Below, piece by piece: positions 9,656-18,367 of a stretch of 64,000 nt of DNA; position 1 is the stretch's first letter, and every line of letters begins with the position of its first letter. Location: the NCBI GenBank assembly GCA_025800125.1, contig JAOXSF010000026.1, positions 62,001 through 126,000 on the forward strand. Direction: 5' to 3'. The notes beneath the pieces were generated by a model that saw nothing but the letters and a program-made list of their open reading frames with translations, had not been told where the DNA came from and did not search any database. The DNA comes from Marinobacterium sp. Lineage in GTDB: Bacteria; Pseudomonadota; Gammaproteobacteria; Pseudomonadales; Balneatricaceae. A program made the position numbers and the translations under genes.

Positions 9656-9686
9656 ACCAGGGGAGCTCGGGGAAGAGCCCCCTGGT
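9656..9686. terminator. Bidirectional terminator hairpin
   Basis: A strong stem is formed by ACCAGGGG (9656-9663) with CCCCTGGT (9679-9686), continued inside by GCTC/GAGC. On the minus strand it is followed by GGTTTTTAC, so it serves best as terminator for the NYN gene, and it also ends the channel gene on the plus strand. Confidence 0.75.
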
Positions 9687-9721
9687 CTTTAAAGACTTGG
9701 TCGTTGTAGTATATTGTAGTA

Positions 9722-11035
9722 TTAGTCGTTGTAGTAAACGCCTTCAATCAGTTCGATGTGTTCATTGTCACCAAAAAATACTAGTGACCATGCTTCACTC
9801 TGGAAAGGGGTATTGCGGTTTTCACGGCTGTATACCTGCAGTGTATTGTAGATAAAGCGACGATCCATTTCGTCCAGATCAACACTGACTTCAACGATCA
9901 ATGGATTATATTGTGTTCCCCCGAATGCACATCGGAAAGAGCGGCCTCGGTATAATCCATATAACAACTTGTAAACTGAGCGTGTCTTGTTTTCGTCAAA
10001 TAGTTGCAGGCTTTTGCAAACTCGATTAGACAGGTCTGCCAGCAGAAGTGGTTCAGATTCCAGAGCTAATTGTGTTAGAACTTCACTATAGACCCTGAAG
10101 CGATCATGCTCATCCAGAATTTCGGCTTTCAGCTTTCCAACAACGAAGTCACGGTAAAAGTCAGCAAGCCCAATAATGTCATCAGCATCTTGCTCTGTTT
10201 CAACTTCTGGCTTTTCTCGACTGCTTAAAAATGCCTTAACCTCCATGTCGTTACAGCGAATGATAAAATCCAGACTTTCAGATTCACGAAGTTCTATTAA
10301 CTTTCTTTGTTCTGCATAAAGGCAGGCGTCTTTAAAGGAAGGGAAACCGTATTCTTTATAATCAAAATCAGAGCGAAGGTTTTTCATCATTGCCGCAACA
10401 CGGGCCCCAAGTACCTGGTGGCCGTTACTCTCGACAACCTCTGCTGCTTCCAGTAGTAATGCCAGCAGTTCATCAGCACTTTCTTCATCTATCATTTCTG
10501 AGTCATAGTTTATACGTGACTCCGCAGCGGTTGTTGGCTGAGGGCGTTTATGAGAGGACAGCGTTCCATGGTAATAAAAACGGTCACATGCACTTGTGTA
10601 AAACTCTTTCGTGGCGTCTTTAGTTCCGCCAATCCCAATTACATTTTTTCCAATCTCTCTTAGTTTGTTAAATAGAGGGACGAAGTCTCTGTCATCAGCA
10701 ACAATTGCAAAGGTGTCAATAGTTGGGTTGTTGTAAGCTATTGATAGCGCCTCAATAATAAGACGAATGTCCGATGAGTTTTTGTAGCTATTTATATATC
10801 TTACATCTTCGTGTTGTATGAGATTGTTTTGAAGCATCGAGCGAATAGCCTGCTTTTTTCCATCATTTACAGGTATTTTATATATATCGCCGAATGACCT
10901 TCTAACAACTATACGGCCATGCTCTGTTAATTTTTTAATATCATAGCTTAATTCTATAGGGAGACCGAACTCCAGACAAAAACCTGCAAAATTTTCCAGA
11001 TCAACAAATAATGCAATCTGCTCTCTTGAATCCAT
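9722..11035 (-). CDS. NYN (PIN-like) nuclease with OST-HTH/LOTUS domain
   Basis: A 437-residue protein. Residues 1-160 form a NYN domain of the LabA/DUF88 type, with acidic residues expected to bind metal at D12 (ALFVDLENF), D89 (SSDIRLIIEAL) and D114-D117 (IVADDRDF). Residues about 190-265 resemble an OST-HTH/LOTUS winged helix (YGFPSFKDACLYAE), an RNA-binding module. The remaining about 170 residues are unassigned. In eukaryotes NYN plus LOTUS is the MARF1 layout, which degrades RNA, so an RNA-directed nuclease is a fair inference here. It lies alone between the channel and the ChaN-like gene, and like the channel it is AT-rich. Confidence 0.85.
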   Translation of the reverse strand: MDSREQIALFVDLENFAGFCLEFGLPIELSYDIKKLTEHGRIVVRRSFGDIYKIPVNDGKKQAIRSMLQNNLIQHEDVRYINSYKNSSDIRLIIEALSIAYNNPTIDTFAIVADDRDFVPLFNKLREIGKNVIGIGGTKDATKEFYTSACDRFYYHGTLSSHKRPQPTTAAESRINYDSEMIDEESADELLALLLEAAEVVESNGHQVLGARVAAMMKNLRSDFDYKEYGFPSFKDACLYAEQRKLIELRESESLDFIIRCNDMEVKAFLSSREKPEVETEQDADDIIGLADFYRDFVVGKLKAEILDEHDRFRVYSEVLTQLALESEPLLLADLSNRVCKSLQLFDENKTRSVYKLLYGLYRGRSFRCAFGGTQYNPLIVEVSVDLDEMDRRFIYNTLQVYSRENRNTPFQSEAWSLVFFGDNEHIELIEGVYYND

Positions 11036-11584
11036 ACTTTTTATAAACCTTTTATTAGCATTAAAGACGAAAAGTCATTCACATAACATCAATAACCTGT
11101 CAGGGAGTCTGCCTGTATTCCGACGTACCCGCCAGAGGCCAAGGCACCAGAAGCCCGCATAACAGGAGCTTACACAACAGTTAACAGCAGTCAGCCTGAG
11201 CTGATATAGACACCCCCTTACTCTGCACGGGGCTGTGTACAGGTTACCTGCTTTACTGGGGTGATGTAACCCCGGCAGGCGGCAAAACTGCCCTTTGGGT
11301 GTGGGACATTGTGATTAAATACTGCGAATGATTCTTGATTTTCTGATGTAGCATACCGGTGGGGCTTTTGTGTCTGCAGATGCTCTTAACGGGTTCAGAA
11401 TTATCGTGTACTTGCTGGCACGTATAAGGTAATGAAGCTCTGCAGAAGTTGTCACAGTTGATAGGATTATGCCTTTATAGGCGAGGATAAGCGGCATTGG
11501 GTTGCACCCACTGGTTGATCTGTGTTGCCAGTCATTCTCTGATGAACATGAACGCTTTTATTAATGCTGGGCAGGTGGTGGCTC
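11036..11584. other. Non-coding stretch
   Basis: This 549-base gap between the NYN gene and the ChaN-like gene shows no convincing coding frame. A 60-codon frame at 11315-11497 (minus) has no ribosome site or recognisable content. Weak hairpins lie around 11258-11300, but no T-run follows. Confidence 0.5.
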
Positions 11585-12580
11585 ATGAAAGATCTGCTGG
11601 AATATCTGAACGCTGTTTTTATTTATAGAAGCAGACAAAACGGCATTCTCTGTCTTGTGATGTATGTCGTACTGCTTTGCTGCTGTCGCCAGACGCTGGC
11701 TATGGATTGGCAGGCGCCTTTATTACAGCATCATCCGCTTACAGGGCGCATTTACGATCTGGAACGCAAGCAGGAGATTTCTGAGCAGGATTTGATGAGA
11801 AAACTGCTGCAAGCCCAGTTCGTGCTGGTTGGTGAAAAGCATGATAATAAGGATCATCATACACTGGAGATGAGATTAGTACAGGCGCTAACCAGTAGAG
11901 CAGACAAGCCTGCGGTAGTGTATGAAATGCTTAGGCATGATCAGCAGTCGAGGCTGGATACACTACCTGCATCTGCCTCTTTGATGGCGATACGTCAACA
12001 TCTGATATGGCCAGAAAAAAGCTGGCCCTGGCGTGATTATGGTCCATTGTTTCTGCTTACCAGGCAAGCACAAGCGCCTTTAATTGCAGGCAATATCAGC
12101 CGTGAGCGCATTATGGCGCTTTATGGCCAACAGCAGGAAGCTTTAGCCGATGCCCGGTTCGATAGTGTTGAATGGGTCAGGCCTGAGGTGCAGGACAAAT
12201 TGTATGATCAGGTTTACGACAGCCACTGTCAGTTGTTACCCAGGAAGCAACTGTCGCCAATGGTTGACATTCAGTTAGCCCGTGATGCCAGTATGGCCAG
12301 TGCCATGCTGACACATTTGACACCGGCAGGCGCTATACTGATTGCGGGTAACTACCATGTGAGCAAGGACGTTGGTGTTCCTTTGCACCTGCAAGGTTAT
12401 AAGCCTGAAGCAAAGCCGGTTGTGGTCTCACTTATGGAAGTGGCTGCCGGACAAAACCTGTTCAGCGATTATAGCAATGCCCGAATTGCTGATTTTCTCT
12501 GGTTGACTCCAAAACAGAATGAAAAAGACCACTGTGCAGACATGCGTTTACAGATGCAGCAGAAGTCGATAGTTGATTGA
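11585..12580 (+). CDS. ChaN-like haem-binding protein
   Basis: A 331-residue protein of the ChaN/DUF399 family (haem-binding uptake, Tiki-related fold). A hydrophobic N-terminal segment (ILCLVMYVVLLCCC) ending TLA-M suggests a signal peptide, and the lipobox is poor because no small residue precedes the cysteines. Family landmarks are VGEKHDNKDHH near residue 85 and AGNYHVSKDVGVP near residue 260. In Campylobacter ChaN binds cofacial haem pairs, which is the best guess for function. I chose the ATG at 11585 for its AGGTGG site, and an ATG at 11564 is in frame. It stands before prmA but 69 bases away. Confidence 0.8.
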   Translation: MKDLLEYLNAVFIYRSRQNGILCLVMYVVLLCCCRQTLAMDWQAPLLQHHPLTGRIYDLERKQEISEQDLMRKLLQAQFVLVGEKHDNKDHHTLEMRLVQALTSRADKPAVVYEMLRHDQQSRLDTLPASASLMAIRQHLIWPEKSWPWRDYGPLFLLTRQAQAPLIAGNISRERIMALYGQQQEALADARFDSVEWVRPEVQDKLYDQVYDSHCQLLPRKQLSPMVDIQLARDASMASAMLTHLTPAGAILIAGNYHVSKDVGVPLHLQGYKPEAKPVVVSLMEVAAGQNLFSDYSNARIADFLWLTPKQNEKDHCADMRLQMQQKSIVD

Positions 12581-12649
12581 TCATGATTTCCTTGTAACAG
12601 CCAGATAAGCGATACTTATCCTATTCAACTTTTTACCTGGAACAGAACG

Positions 12650-13549
12650 ATGCCCTGGTTACAGATCAGAATAGAGATTACGCCTGAACAATCCGATCAG
12701 TATGAAGATATTTTACTGGCTGCAGGTTGTGCTGCCGTGACCTTTGAAGACAGCAAGGATCAGCCGATTTTTGAGCCTGATCTGGGGACGACGCCGTTAT
12801 GGAGCAACACCACTCTGACAGGCTTGTTTGATGCTAACCATGATCTGGAGGTTACACTGGCGTTTATTCGTCAGGCGCATGAGCAATTATTTGCTGATAA
12901 GCCAATGCCAGTGATCAAAGCAGAAATTCTGGAAGACAAAGACTGGGAGCGTGCCTGGATGGATAATTACCATCCGATGCAGTTCGGTAAGCGCCTGTGG
13001 GTTTGTCCCAGCTGGCGTGAAGCGCCAGATCCTGAGGCTGTCAATTTGATGCTTGATCCAGGGTTGGCCTTTGGTACAGGCACTCATCCTACCACGGCTT
13101 TGTGCCTTGGCTGGCTGGATGGTGAAGCGCTTGAAACGAAAACGGTGGTTGATTTTGGTTGTGGTTCCGGAATCCTTGGCATTGCTGCTCTATTACTTGG
13201 TGCCAGGCATGTTACAGCCATTGATATTGACCCTCAGGCCTTGCAGGCGACCCGTGATAACCTGCAACGTAATAATTTGTCGGCTGACCGTCTGGAGGCC
13301 TGGCTGCCAGAGCAGGCGCCTGCTGTGCAGGCTGATTATGTTGTGGCTAACATCCTGGCTGGCCCTTTGATTGCGTTGGCTGAAACAATTTCTGGCCATG
13401 TTAAACCTGGTGGTCGTCTGGCACTGTCCGGGTTGTTATCTGATCAGGCTGACGGCATTGTAGAAACTTACAGTCAATGGTTCGAACTGGATACGGTTGT
13501 GCAGCAAGAGGACTGGATTCGTGTAACCGGTACTCGCCGGGCCTCATGA
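12650..13549 (+). CDS. prmA: Ribosomal protein L11 methyltransferase
   Basis: A 299-residue class I methyltransferase, close to the 293 residues of E. coli PrmA. It trimethylates the N-terminus and lysines of ribosomal protein L11. Substrate-recognition residues fill the first third, then the SAM site [28 protein letters not shown] and the catalytic NILAGPL. It begins the conserved run prmA - zinc-ribbon gene - dusB - fis - purH - purD. The usual neighbour accC is not present upstream. Confidence 0.95.
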   Translation: MPWLQIRIEITPEQSDQYEDILLAAGCAAVTFEDSKDQPIFEPDLGTTPLWSNTTLTGLFDANHDLEVTLAFIRQAHEQLFADKPMPVIKAEILEDKDWERAWMDNYHPMQFGKRLWVCPSWREAPDPEAVNLMLDPGLAFGTGTHPTTALCLGWLDGEALETKTVVDFGCGSGILGIAALLLGARHVTAIDIDPQALQATRDNLQRNNLSADRLEAWLPEQAPAVQADYVVANILAGPLIALAETISGHVKPGGRLALSGLLSDQADGIVETYSQWFELDTVVQQEDWIRVTGTRRAS

Positions 13550-13602
13550 CTATTAATTCAGTCTGTTTCAGGTTTACATAAGTTCAGAACACAGGATACA
13601 GG

Positions 13603-14778
13603 ATGGCCAGTACCATCATTACTGAATGCCCGGCCTGCTTTACTCGTTTCAGAGTAACCCCGGGTCAGTTGCGTCTGGCGGGTGGTAAAGTGCGCTGTGG
13701 TGCTTGTCTCCTGGTATTTGAGGCGGCCCGGCCGGAAGAAGAGCCTTCCTCTGTTGCGGCTTATCGCTCAGATCCGGAAACTGATTTTGGTGGCCTTGAT
13801 CTGAACCTGGATGTACCTGCCCCCATATCTCGGCGTTCTATAAAGCCTGCTCAGGGGGCGCTTGTGCCAGGGCGTCGCGCCTCTGATAATGCCGCCCCTG
13901 TGGCGGGCAGTAAGGCTGCGCGTATTGCAGAAGCCCGTGTACGTGCAGAACGTAAGGCCCAGGCCCAGGCCCAGGCCCAGGCCCAGGCGCAACAGGCACA
14001 GTTGCAGAAAGGTTCTCAGCTTCAGCGGGAAGTGAGAGCGCAAGCCAGGCAGCAGCGCGAGCTTGAAGAGGCTGTCAGGAAGAAAAAACAGCAGCAGGTA
14101 CAGGATAAGCGGACAGCGCAAAAAAAGGAGCAGGTACACCTCCGGCAGAAGCTTCAGCAGAAGGCGTTACAAAATCAAGCGCAAAAGTTGCGGGATGTTG
14201 CTGTTGAAGAGCGTGCTAGCAACCCTTTGCTGGATGCGCTGGCGGTTGAGTCTATAGATCTGTACCCACCTGCTTATTCGCCTGTTCACCCGGCAAAGAC
14301 AGGAGGCTGGCTGCTAGCCTGTCTGTTTGCAATATTGTTGTTGATTGGTCAGTGGTTCTGGTTTGAACGCCAGGCTCTAGCCTGGCAGTCCCCCTGGCAT
14401 AGTGTTTATCAACAGGCTTGTATGATGCTGGATTGTCAGCTTCCTGTTCGTCATTCGATGGCCCATATTCGTAGCCAGCAGATGCTGGTGCAGGACCACC
14501 CTGATTGGCAGGAAGCGTTAATGATCCGCTTGTTATTGGAAAATCAGGCACAGTTTGATCAGCCCTGGCCTGCACTTGAGTTGACCTTCACTGATCTCAA
14601 AGGTCGCCAGGTTGCGCGTCGTCGTTTTCAACCTGTTGATTATCTTGACCTCGGACAGGTTGATCTGAATGCGATGCCAGCAGGGCAGCCGGTACAGGTG
14701 AGACTTGAAATAATGCAGCCCGGGGCCCGTGCAGTTAGCTATGCCCTGTCGATTGTCAAGCCCGGAGTAGTCAAATAA
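13603..14778 (+). CDS. Zinc-ribbon (MJ0042) membrane protein with DUF3426 domain
   Basis: A 391-residue protein. Residues 1-40 form a four-cysteine zinc ribbon (CPAC..C..C), residues about 100-200 are a Gln/Ala/Lys-rich coiled coil that includes a run of Ala-Gln dipeptides, residues about 230-252 form a single membrane helix (LLACLFAILLLIGQWFWF), and the rest is a DUF3426 domain, probably periplasmic. The function is unknown. The same gene lies between prmA and dusB in Pseudomonas. The Ala-Gln run is encoded by perfect hexamer repeats and could vary in length. Confidence 0.85.
   Translation: MASTIITECPACFTRFRVTPGQLRLAGGKVRCGACLLVFEAARPEEEPSSVAAYRSDPETDFGGLDLNLDVPAPISRRSIKPAQGALVPGRRASDNAAPVAGSKAARIAEARVRAERKAQAQAQAQAQAQQAQLQKGSQLQREVRAQARQQRELEEAVRKKKQQQVQDKRTAQKKEQVHLRQKLQQKALQNQAQKLRDVAVEERASNPLLDALAVESIDLYPPAYSPVHPAKTGGWLLACLFAILLLIGQWFWFERQALAWQSPWHSVYQQACMMLDCQLPVRHSMAHIRSQQMLVQDHPDWQEALMIRLLLENQAQFDQPWPALELTFTDLKGRQVARRRFQPVDYLDLGQVDLNAMPAGQPVQVRLEIMQPGARAVSYALSIVKPGVVK
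13957..13986 (+). repeat. Hexamer repeat GCCCAG x5 inside a gene
   Basis: Five perfect copies of GCCCAG in frame encode Ala-Gln dipeptides in the coiled-coil part of the zinc-ribbon protein. Gain or loss of units keeps the reading frame. Confidence 0.9.
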
Positions 14779-14911
14779 TGATCAAAAAAGCAGCAAATTA
14801 GGCTTGGACAGTACAGGCCTAATCGGTATCATTGCACCCCTTCCTGAACGAGTACTTTGAACGCAGCCTCTGTGTTGCGCAGGTTTCTTTTTCCCAAAAT
14901 TCAGGTGCTGC

Positions 14912-15889
14912 ATGTTTCATATTGGCCCTTACTCCATTGACAGTCAGGTTATTCTGGCACCAATGGCAGGTGTAACTGACCAGCCTTTTCGTAACCTCTG
15001 TCGTCAGCTGGGAGCTGGACTTGTGGTGTCGGAAATGGTCACCGCAGATAGCCGGTTATGGAACACGCGTAAATCCAGTTATCGTCTGAATCATCAGGGC
15101 GAAGCTGAACCCAGATCTGTTCAGATTGCGGGGGGCGACCCGCAGATGCTGGCAGAAGCTGCACGAATGAATGCCGAACGTGGTGCTCAGATTATTGATA
15201 TCAATATGGGCTGTCCGGCAAAAAAAGTCTGCAATAAAGCGGCAGGTTCGGCCCTGCTGAAAGATGAAGCTCTGGTATCAGAGATTCTGTGCAGTGTGGT
15301 AGCAGCAGTTGAGCTACCGGTTACCTTAAAAATTCGTACTGGCTGGGATACGATGCACCGTAATGGGGTCACAATTGCACGGATTGCAGAAGATGCAGGT
15401 ATCAAAGCGCTGGCCGTACATGGTCGTACCCGCAGCTGTGGATACAAAGGTGAAGTTGAATACGACACCATTGCACGTATCAGAGGGGCGATAGATATTC
15501 CGTTGTTTGCCAACGGTGACATCACTACACCGCAAAAAGCCCGGGAAGTTCTTGACTACACTGGTGCTGATGCTGTGATGATTGGTCGTGGTGCTCAGGG
15601 GCGTCCTTGGGTATTTCGCGAAATTGACCATTACCTGTGTACCGGCGATTTACTCCCCGAGCCAGAGCTGGCTCAGCTCAGGACTGTTCTGCAGGGACAC
15701 CTGCATGCACTGCATGTATTCTATGGTGAGTATATGGGGGTACGTATCGCCCGTAAGCATGTGGGCTGGTATCTGCAGACAACCCCGGATGGAACAGCCT
15801 TCCGGAAACTGTTCAATCAAATTGAAACGGCAGTAGAGCAGGTCGACGCCATTGATCGTTATTTTGATCAGCTGGTTGAAGCGGCCTGA
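14912..15889 (+). CDS. dusB: tRNA-dihydrouridine synthase B
   Basis: A 325-residue FMN-dependent enzyme that reduces uridine at defined D-loop positions of tRNA. The N-terminal barrel begins with APMAGVTDQPFRNL, and the catalytic cysteine is in NMGCPAKKVCNKAAGSAL. VHGRTR and NGDI, also expected, are present. Length and its place directly before fis match the dusB-fis operon found across gammaproteobacteria. The start at ATG 14912 gives the usual MFHIGPYSI opening. A 133-base gap precedes it. Confidence 0.96.
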   Translation: MFHIGPYSIDSQVILAPMAGVTDQPFRNLCRQLGAGLVVSEMVTADSRLWNTRKSSYRLNHQGEAEPRSVQIAGGDPQMLAEAARMNAERGAQIIDINMGCPAKKVCNKAAGSALLKDEALVSEILCSVVAAVELPVTLKIRTGWDTMHRNGVTIARIAEDAGIKALAVHGRTRSCGYKGEVEYDTIARIRGAIDIPLFANGDITTPQKAREVLDYTGADAVMIGRGAQGRPWVFREIDHYLCTGDLLPEPELAQLRTVLQGHLHALHVFYGEYMGVRIARKHVGWYLQTTPDGTAFRKLFNQIETAVEQVDAIDRYFDQLVEAA

Positions 15890-15911
15890 CAGATTGGATA
15901 TAGAGAAAACA

Positions 15912-16202
15912 GTGGATCAGAAAGATATTAATACATCAGCCCTGACACACGGGCTGAACCAGACCGGCGCACCGACTCAGACCTTGCGCGACAGTGTGAA
16001 TCAGTCTCTGGCTAATTACTTCCAGCAATTGGATGGTCAGCCGGTAACTGATGTTTACCAGATGGTACTGTCCGAAATTGAAGCACCGCTGTTTGAGTCT
16101 GTTATGGCGTATACCAAAGATAATCAGACCAAGGCTTCACAGCTGCTGGGCCTTAATCGCGGTACGCTGCGTAAGAAGCTGAAGCAGTACGGCCTGCTAT
16201 AA
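15912..16202 (+). CDS. fis: Nucleoid/transcription factor Fis
   Basis: About 96 residues. The C-terminal helix-turn-helix ASQLLGLNRGTLRKKLKQY is nearly invariant in Fis, a growth-phase nucleoid protein that activates rRNA promoters and bends DNA. The middle (TLRDSV..SL.NYF..LDGQPVTDVY) also matches. The start is uncertain: the frame is open to an ATG at 15852 inside dusB, a TTG lies at 15894, and the GTG at 15912 has GAG 6 bases upstream and gives the normal length. It is co-transcribed with dusB and ends at a strong terminator. Confidence 0.93.
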   Translation: MDQKDINTSALTHGLNQTGAPTQTLRDSVNQSLANYFQQLDGQPVTDVYQMVLSEIEAPLFESVMAYTKDNQTKASQLLGLNRGTLRKKLKQYGLL

Positions 16203-16237
16203 CGGCACCGACCCGAACCTGCGCGGAAGCGACAGAT

Positions 16238-16270
16238 ACGGTCGCACCGCCAGGTGCGACCGTTTTTTTT
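16238..16270 (+). terminator. Intrinsic terminator of dusB-fis
   Basis: An 11-bp perfect stem ACGGTCGCACC/GGTGCGACCGT (16238-16248 with 16253-16263), a loop of GCCA and a run of eight T make a textbook terminator. Confidence 0.95.
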
Positions 16271-16369
16271 GCCTGTAAATATGTCTTTAATACCCGGCGT
16301 TACAGGCTCTGTACTTATTCTGTACTGGCCTTGTCCTGTACTTACCTTTGTTAATCGGAATGACAAACG

Positions 16370-17953
16370 ATGGCTAACAACCCTACTCCTGTCCGTCGCG
16401 CGCTGATCAGTGTTTCTGATAAAACCGGAATCGTTGAGTTTGCTCAGTCTCTGAGTGCTCAGGGCGTTGAAATCCTGTCCACTGGCGGCACTTATAAGCT
16501 GCTGAAAGACAATGCTGTACCAGCAGTGGAAGTATCTGACTACACCGGCTTCCCGGAGATGATGGATGGCCGCGTAAAAACGCTGCACCCGAAAGTACAT
16601 GGCGGCATTCTGGGCCGTCGTGGTCAGGATGATGCCATCATGAGCGAGCATGGTATCAACCCGATTGATATGGTGGTTGTGAACCTGTACCCGTTTGCAG
16701 CGACGATTGCCCGTCCAGACTGTGATCTGCCAATGGCAATTGAAAATATCGACATTGGTGGCCCGACAATGGTTCGTTCTGCGGCCAAGAATCATAAAGA
16801 TGTAGCTATTGTTGTAAATGCGTCTGACTACGACAGCATTCTGACAGAGCTGAAAGACAATGGTGGTTTGAGCCAGAGCAGCCGCTTTGATCTGGCAGTG
16901 AAAGCATTTGAGCATACCGCACAGTACGATGGCATGATTGCTAACTACCTGGGCGCTATCGTTGAAGCGGCTGATGAAGAAGAAGCGGCAGACTTCCCGC
17001 GTACCTTCAACACCCAGTTCGTTAAGGCGCAGGATATGCGCTATGGTGAGAATCCACACCAGAAAGCGGCTTTCTATGTTGAAGCGATGCCAGGTGAAGC
17101 GTCTGTTTCTACTGCTCGTCAGTTGCAGGGTAAGGCACTGTCTTTTAACAATGTTGCTGACACCGATGCAGCACTGGAATGTGTGAAGCCTTTCCAGGAC
17201 CCAGCCTGTGTTATCGTCAAGCATGCTAACCCATGCGGTGTCGCTATTGGTGCGAACATTCTGGAAGCTTACAACCGTGCTTTCCAGACCGATCCGACTT
17301 CTGCATTTGGTGGCATCATTGCTTTCAACCGTGAGCTGGATGGTGAAACAGCGAAGGCGATTGTAGAACGTCAGTTTGTTGAAGTGATCATTGCACCTTC
17401 GGTAACACAGGAGGCGTCCGACATTGTGGCTGCCAAGCCGAATGTTCGTCTGCTGGCCTGCGGTGAGTGGGATGCTGAACGTACCAGTCGTTTCGACTAC
17501 AAGCGCGTAAATGGTGGTCTGCTGGTGCAGGATCAGGACCTGGGCATGGTGGATGCTGCTGCACTGAAAGTTGTATCCAAACGAGTACCAACAGAAGCTG
17601 AAGTCCGTGATCTGCTGTTCTGCTGGGAGGTAGCCAAATTCGTTAAATCCAACGCAATTGTTTATGCCAAAGATGGCCAGACTATCGGCATCGGTGCGGG
17701 TCAGATGAGCCGTGTATATTCGGCAAAAATTGCGGGTATCAAGGCTGCTGATGAAGGTCTGGAAGTTAAAGGCTCTGTGATGGCTTCTGATGCCTTCTTC
17801 CCATTCCGTGATGGTATTGATGCTGCGGCAGCAGCGGGTATTGAAGCAATCATTCAGCCAGGAGGCTCCATGCGTGATCAGGAAGTGATCGACGCTGCCG
17901 ATGAGCACGGTATGGCGATGGTCTTCACTGGTATGCGTCACTTCCGCCATTAA
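16370..17953 (+). CDS. purH: Bifunctional AICAR transformylase / IMP cyclohydrolase
   Basis: A 527-residue enzyme for the last two steps of purine synthesis. The N-terminal IMP cyclohydrolase domain has [18 protein letters not shown], and the C-terminal transformylase has [13 protein letters not shown], the catalytic Lys-His (VKHANPCG) and the closing FPFRDG...QPGGS..D. Formyl-THF is the carbon donor. It starts 100 bases after the fis terminator, so it should have its own promoter. A 608-codon open frame on the opposite strand overlaps most of it but looks like a codon-bias shadow. Confidence 0.97.
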   Translation: MANNPTPVRRALISVSDKTGIVEFAQSLSAQGVEILSTGGTYKLLKDNAVPAVEVSDYTGFPEMMDGRVKTLHPKVHGGILGRRGQDDAIMSEHGINPIDMVVVNLYPFAATIARPDCDLPMAIENIDIGGPTMVRSAAKNHKDVAIVVNASDYDSILTELKDNGGLSQSSRFDLAVKAFEHTAQYDGMIANYLGAIVEAADEEEAADFPRTFNTQFVKAQDMRYGENPHQKAAFYVEAMPGEASVSTARQLQGKALSFNNVADTDAALECVKPFQDPACVIVKHANPCGVAIGANILEAYNRAFQTDPTSAFGGIIAFNRELDGETAKAIVERQFVEVIIAPSVTQEASDIVAAKPNVRLLACGEWDAERTSRFDYKRVNGGLLVQDQDLGMVDAAALKVVSKRVPTEAEVRDLLFCWEVAKFVKSNAIVYAKDGQTIGIGAGQMSRVYSAKIAGIKAADEGLEVKGSVMASDAFFPFRDGIDAAAAAGIEAIIQPGGSMRDQEVIDAADEHGMAMVFTGMRHFRH

Positions 17954-17983
17954 GTGGCACTCGGGTAGATACAGGTCAGTATC

Positions 17984-18056
17984 GTGACAGCTGTTCTACT
18001 GGTGGCAGCGAGTTCTACTGGTGATAGTTGTTCTTCTGGTGATAGTTGTTCTACAA
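17984..18056. repeat. 18-bp tandem repeat, four copies
   Basis: Units of 18-19 bases beginning GTGACAG/GTGGCAG/GTGATAG and containing GTTCT(A/T)CTG start at 17984, 18002, 18021 and 18039. They lie directly between the purH stop and its terminator. The rest of the gap to purD (18093-18367) holds nothing I recognise. Confidence 0.85.
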
Positions 18057-18092
18057 CGCTGCCTGATGGCTGCACACATCAGGTGGCGTTTT
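18056..18092 (+). terminator. Intrinsic terminator after purH
   Basis: A 13-bp stem (18056-18068 with 18077-18089) has two G-T wobble pairs, core CCTGATG/CATCAGG, an 8-base loop and TTTT. It implies that purD is at least partly transcribed separately from purH. Confidence 0.75.
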
Positions 18093-18367
18093 ATCTGCTT
18101 TGCTCTGGACTGAGTCAGTTGCTGGGCTGGGTGGCGCAAACAAGCGCTGTTGTGCTGATGTCTGCACTATGTCGCCCGGAACAATCACCTGAAGCAACAA
18201 CTTGGAGCAATCACCCGATAAAGAAGGGTTATGTGTTCTTCACGGGTTAGGCTGGCATCTGTCAAAGGTCAAAGATTATTGAGCTGTGAAGGGGCTTTCG
18301 GCGCTGGTTGAATACAGGGGGCCAGGTCGTTGTCCTTCTACGGTATAAGCACAGGGTTATTTAAATC

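Noticed and set aside
11315-11497. A 60-codon frame in the gap before the ChaN-like gene
   Set aside because: No ribosome site, no family resemblance, and composition like the surrounding non-coding DNA.
16124-17950. A 608-codon open frame on the strand opposite purH
   Set aside because: It covers a certain housekeeping gene in the opposite sense and has no recognisable domain. Long antisense frames are common opposite genes with strong codon bias.
17984-18250. An 88-codon frame through the purH-purD gap
   Set aside because: Its start is made of the 18-bp repeat and it runs through the terminator. No ribosome site or family.
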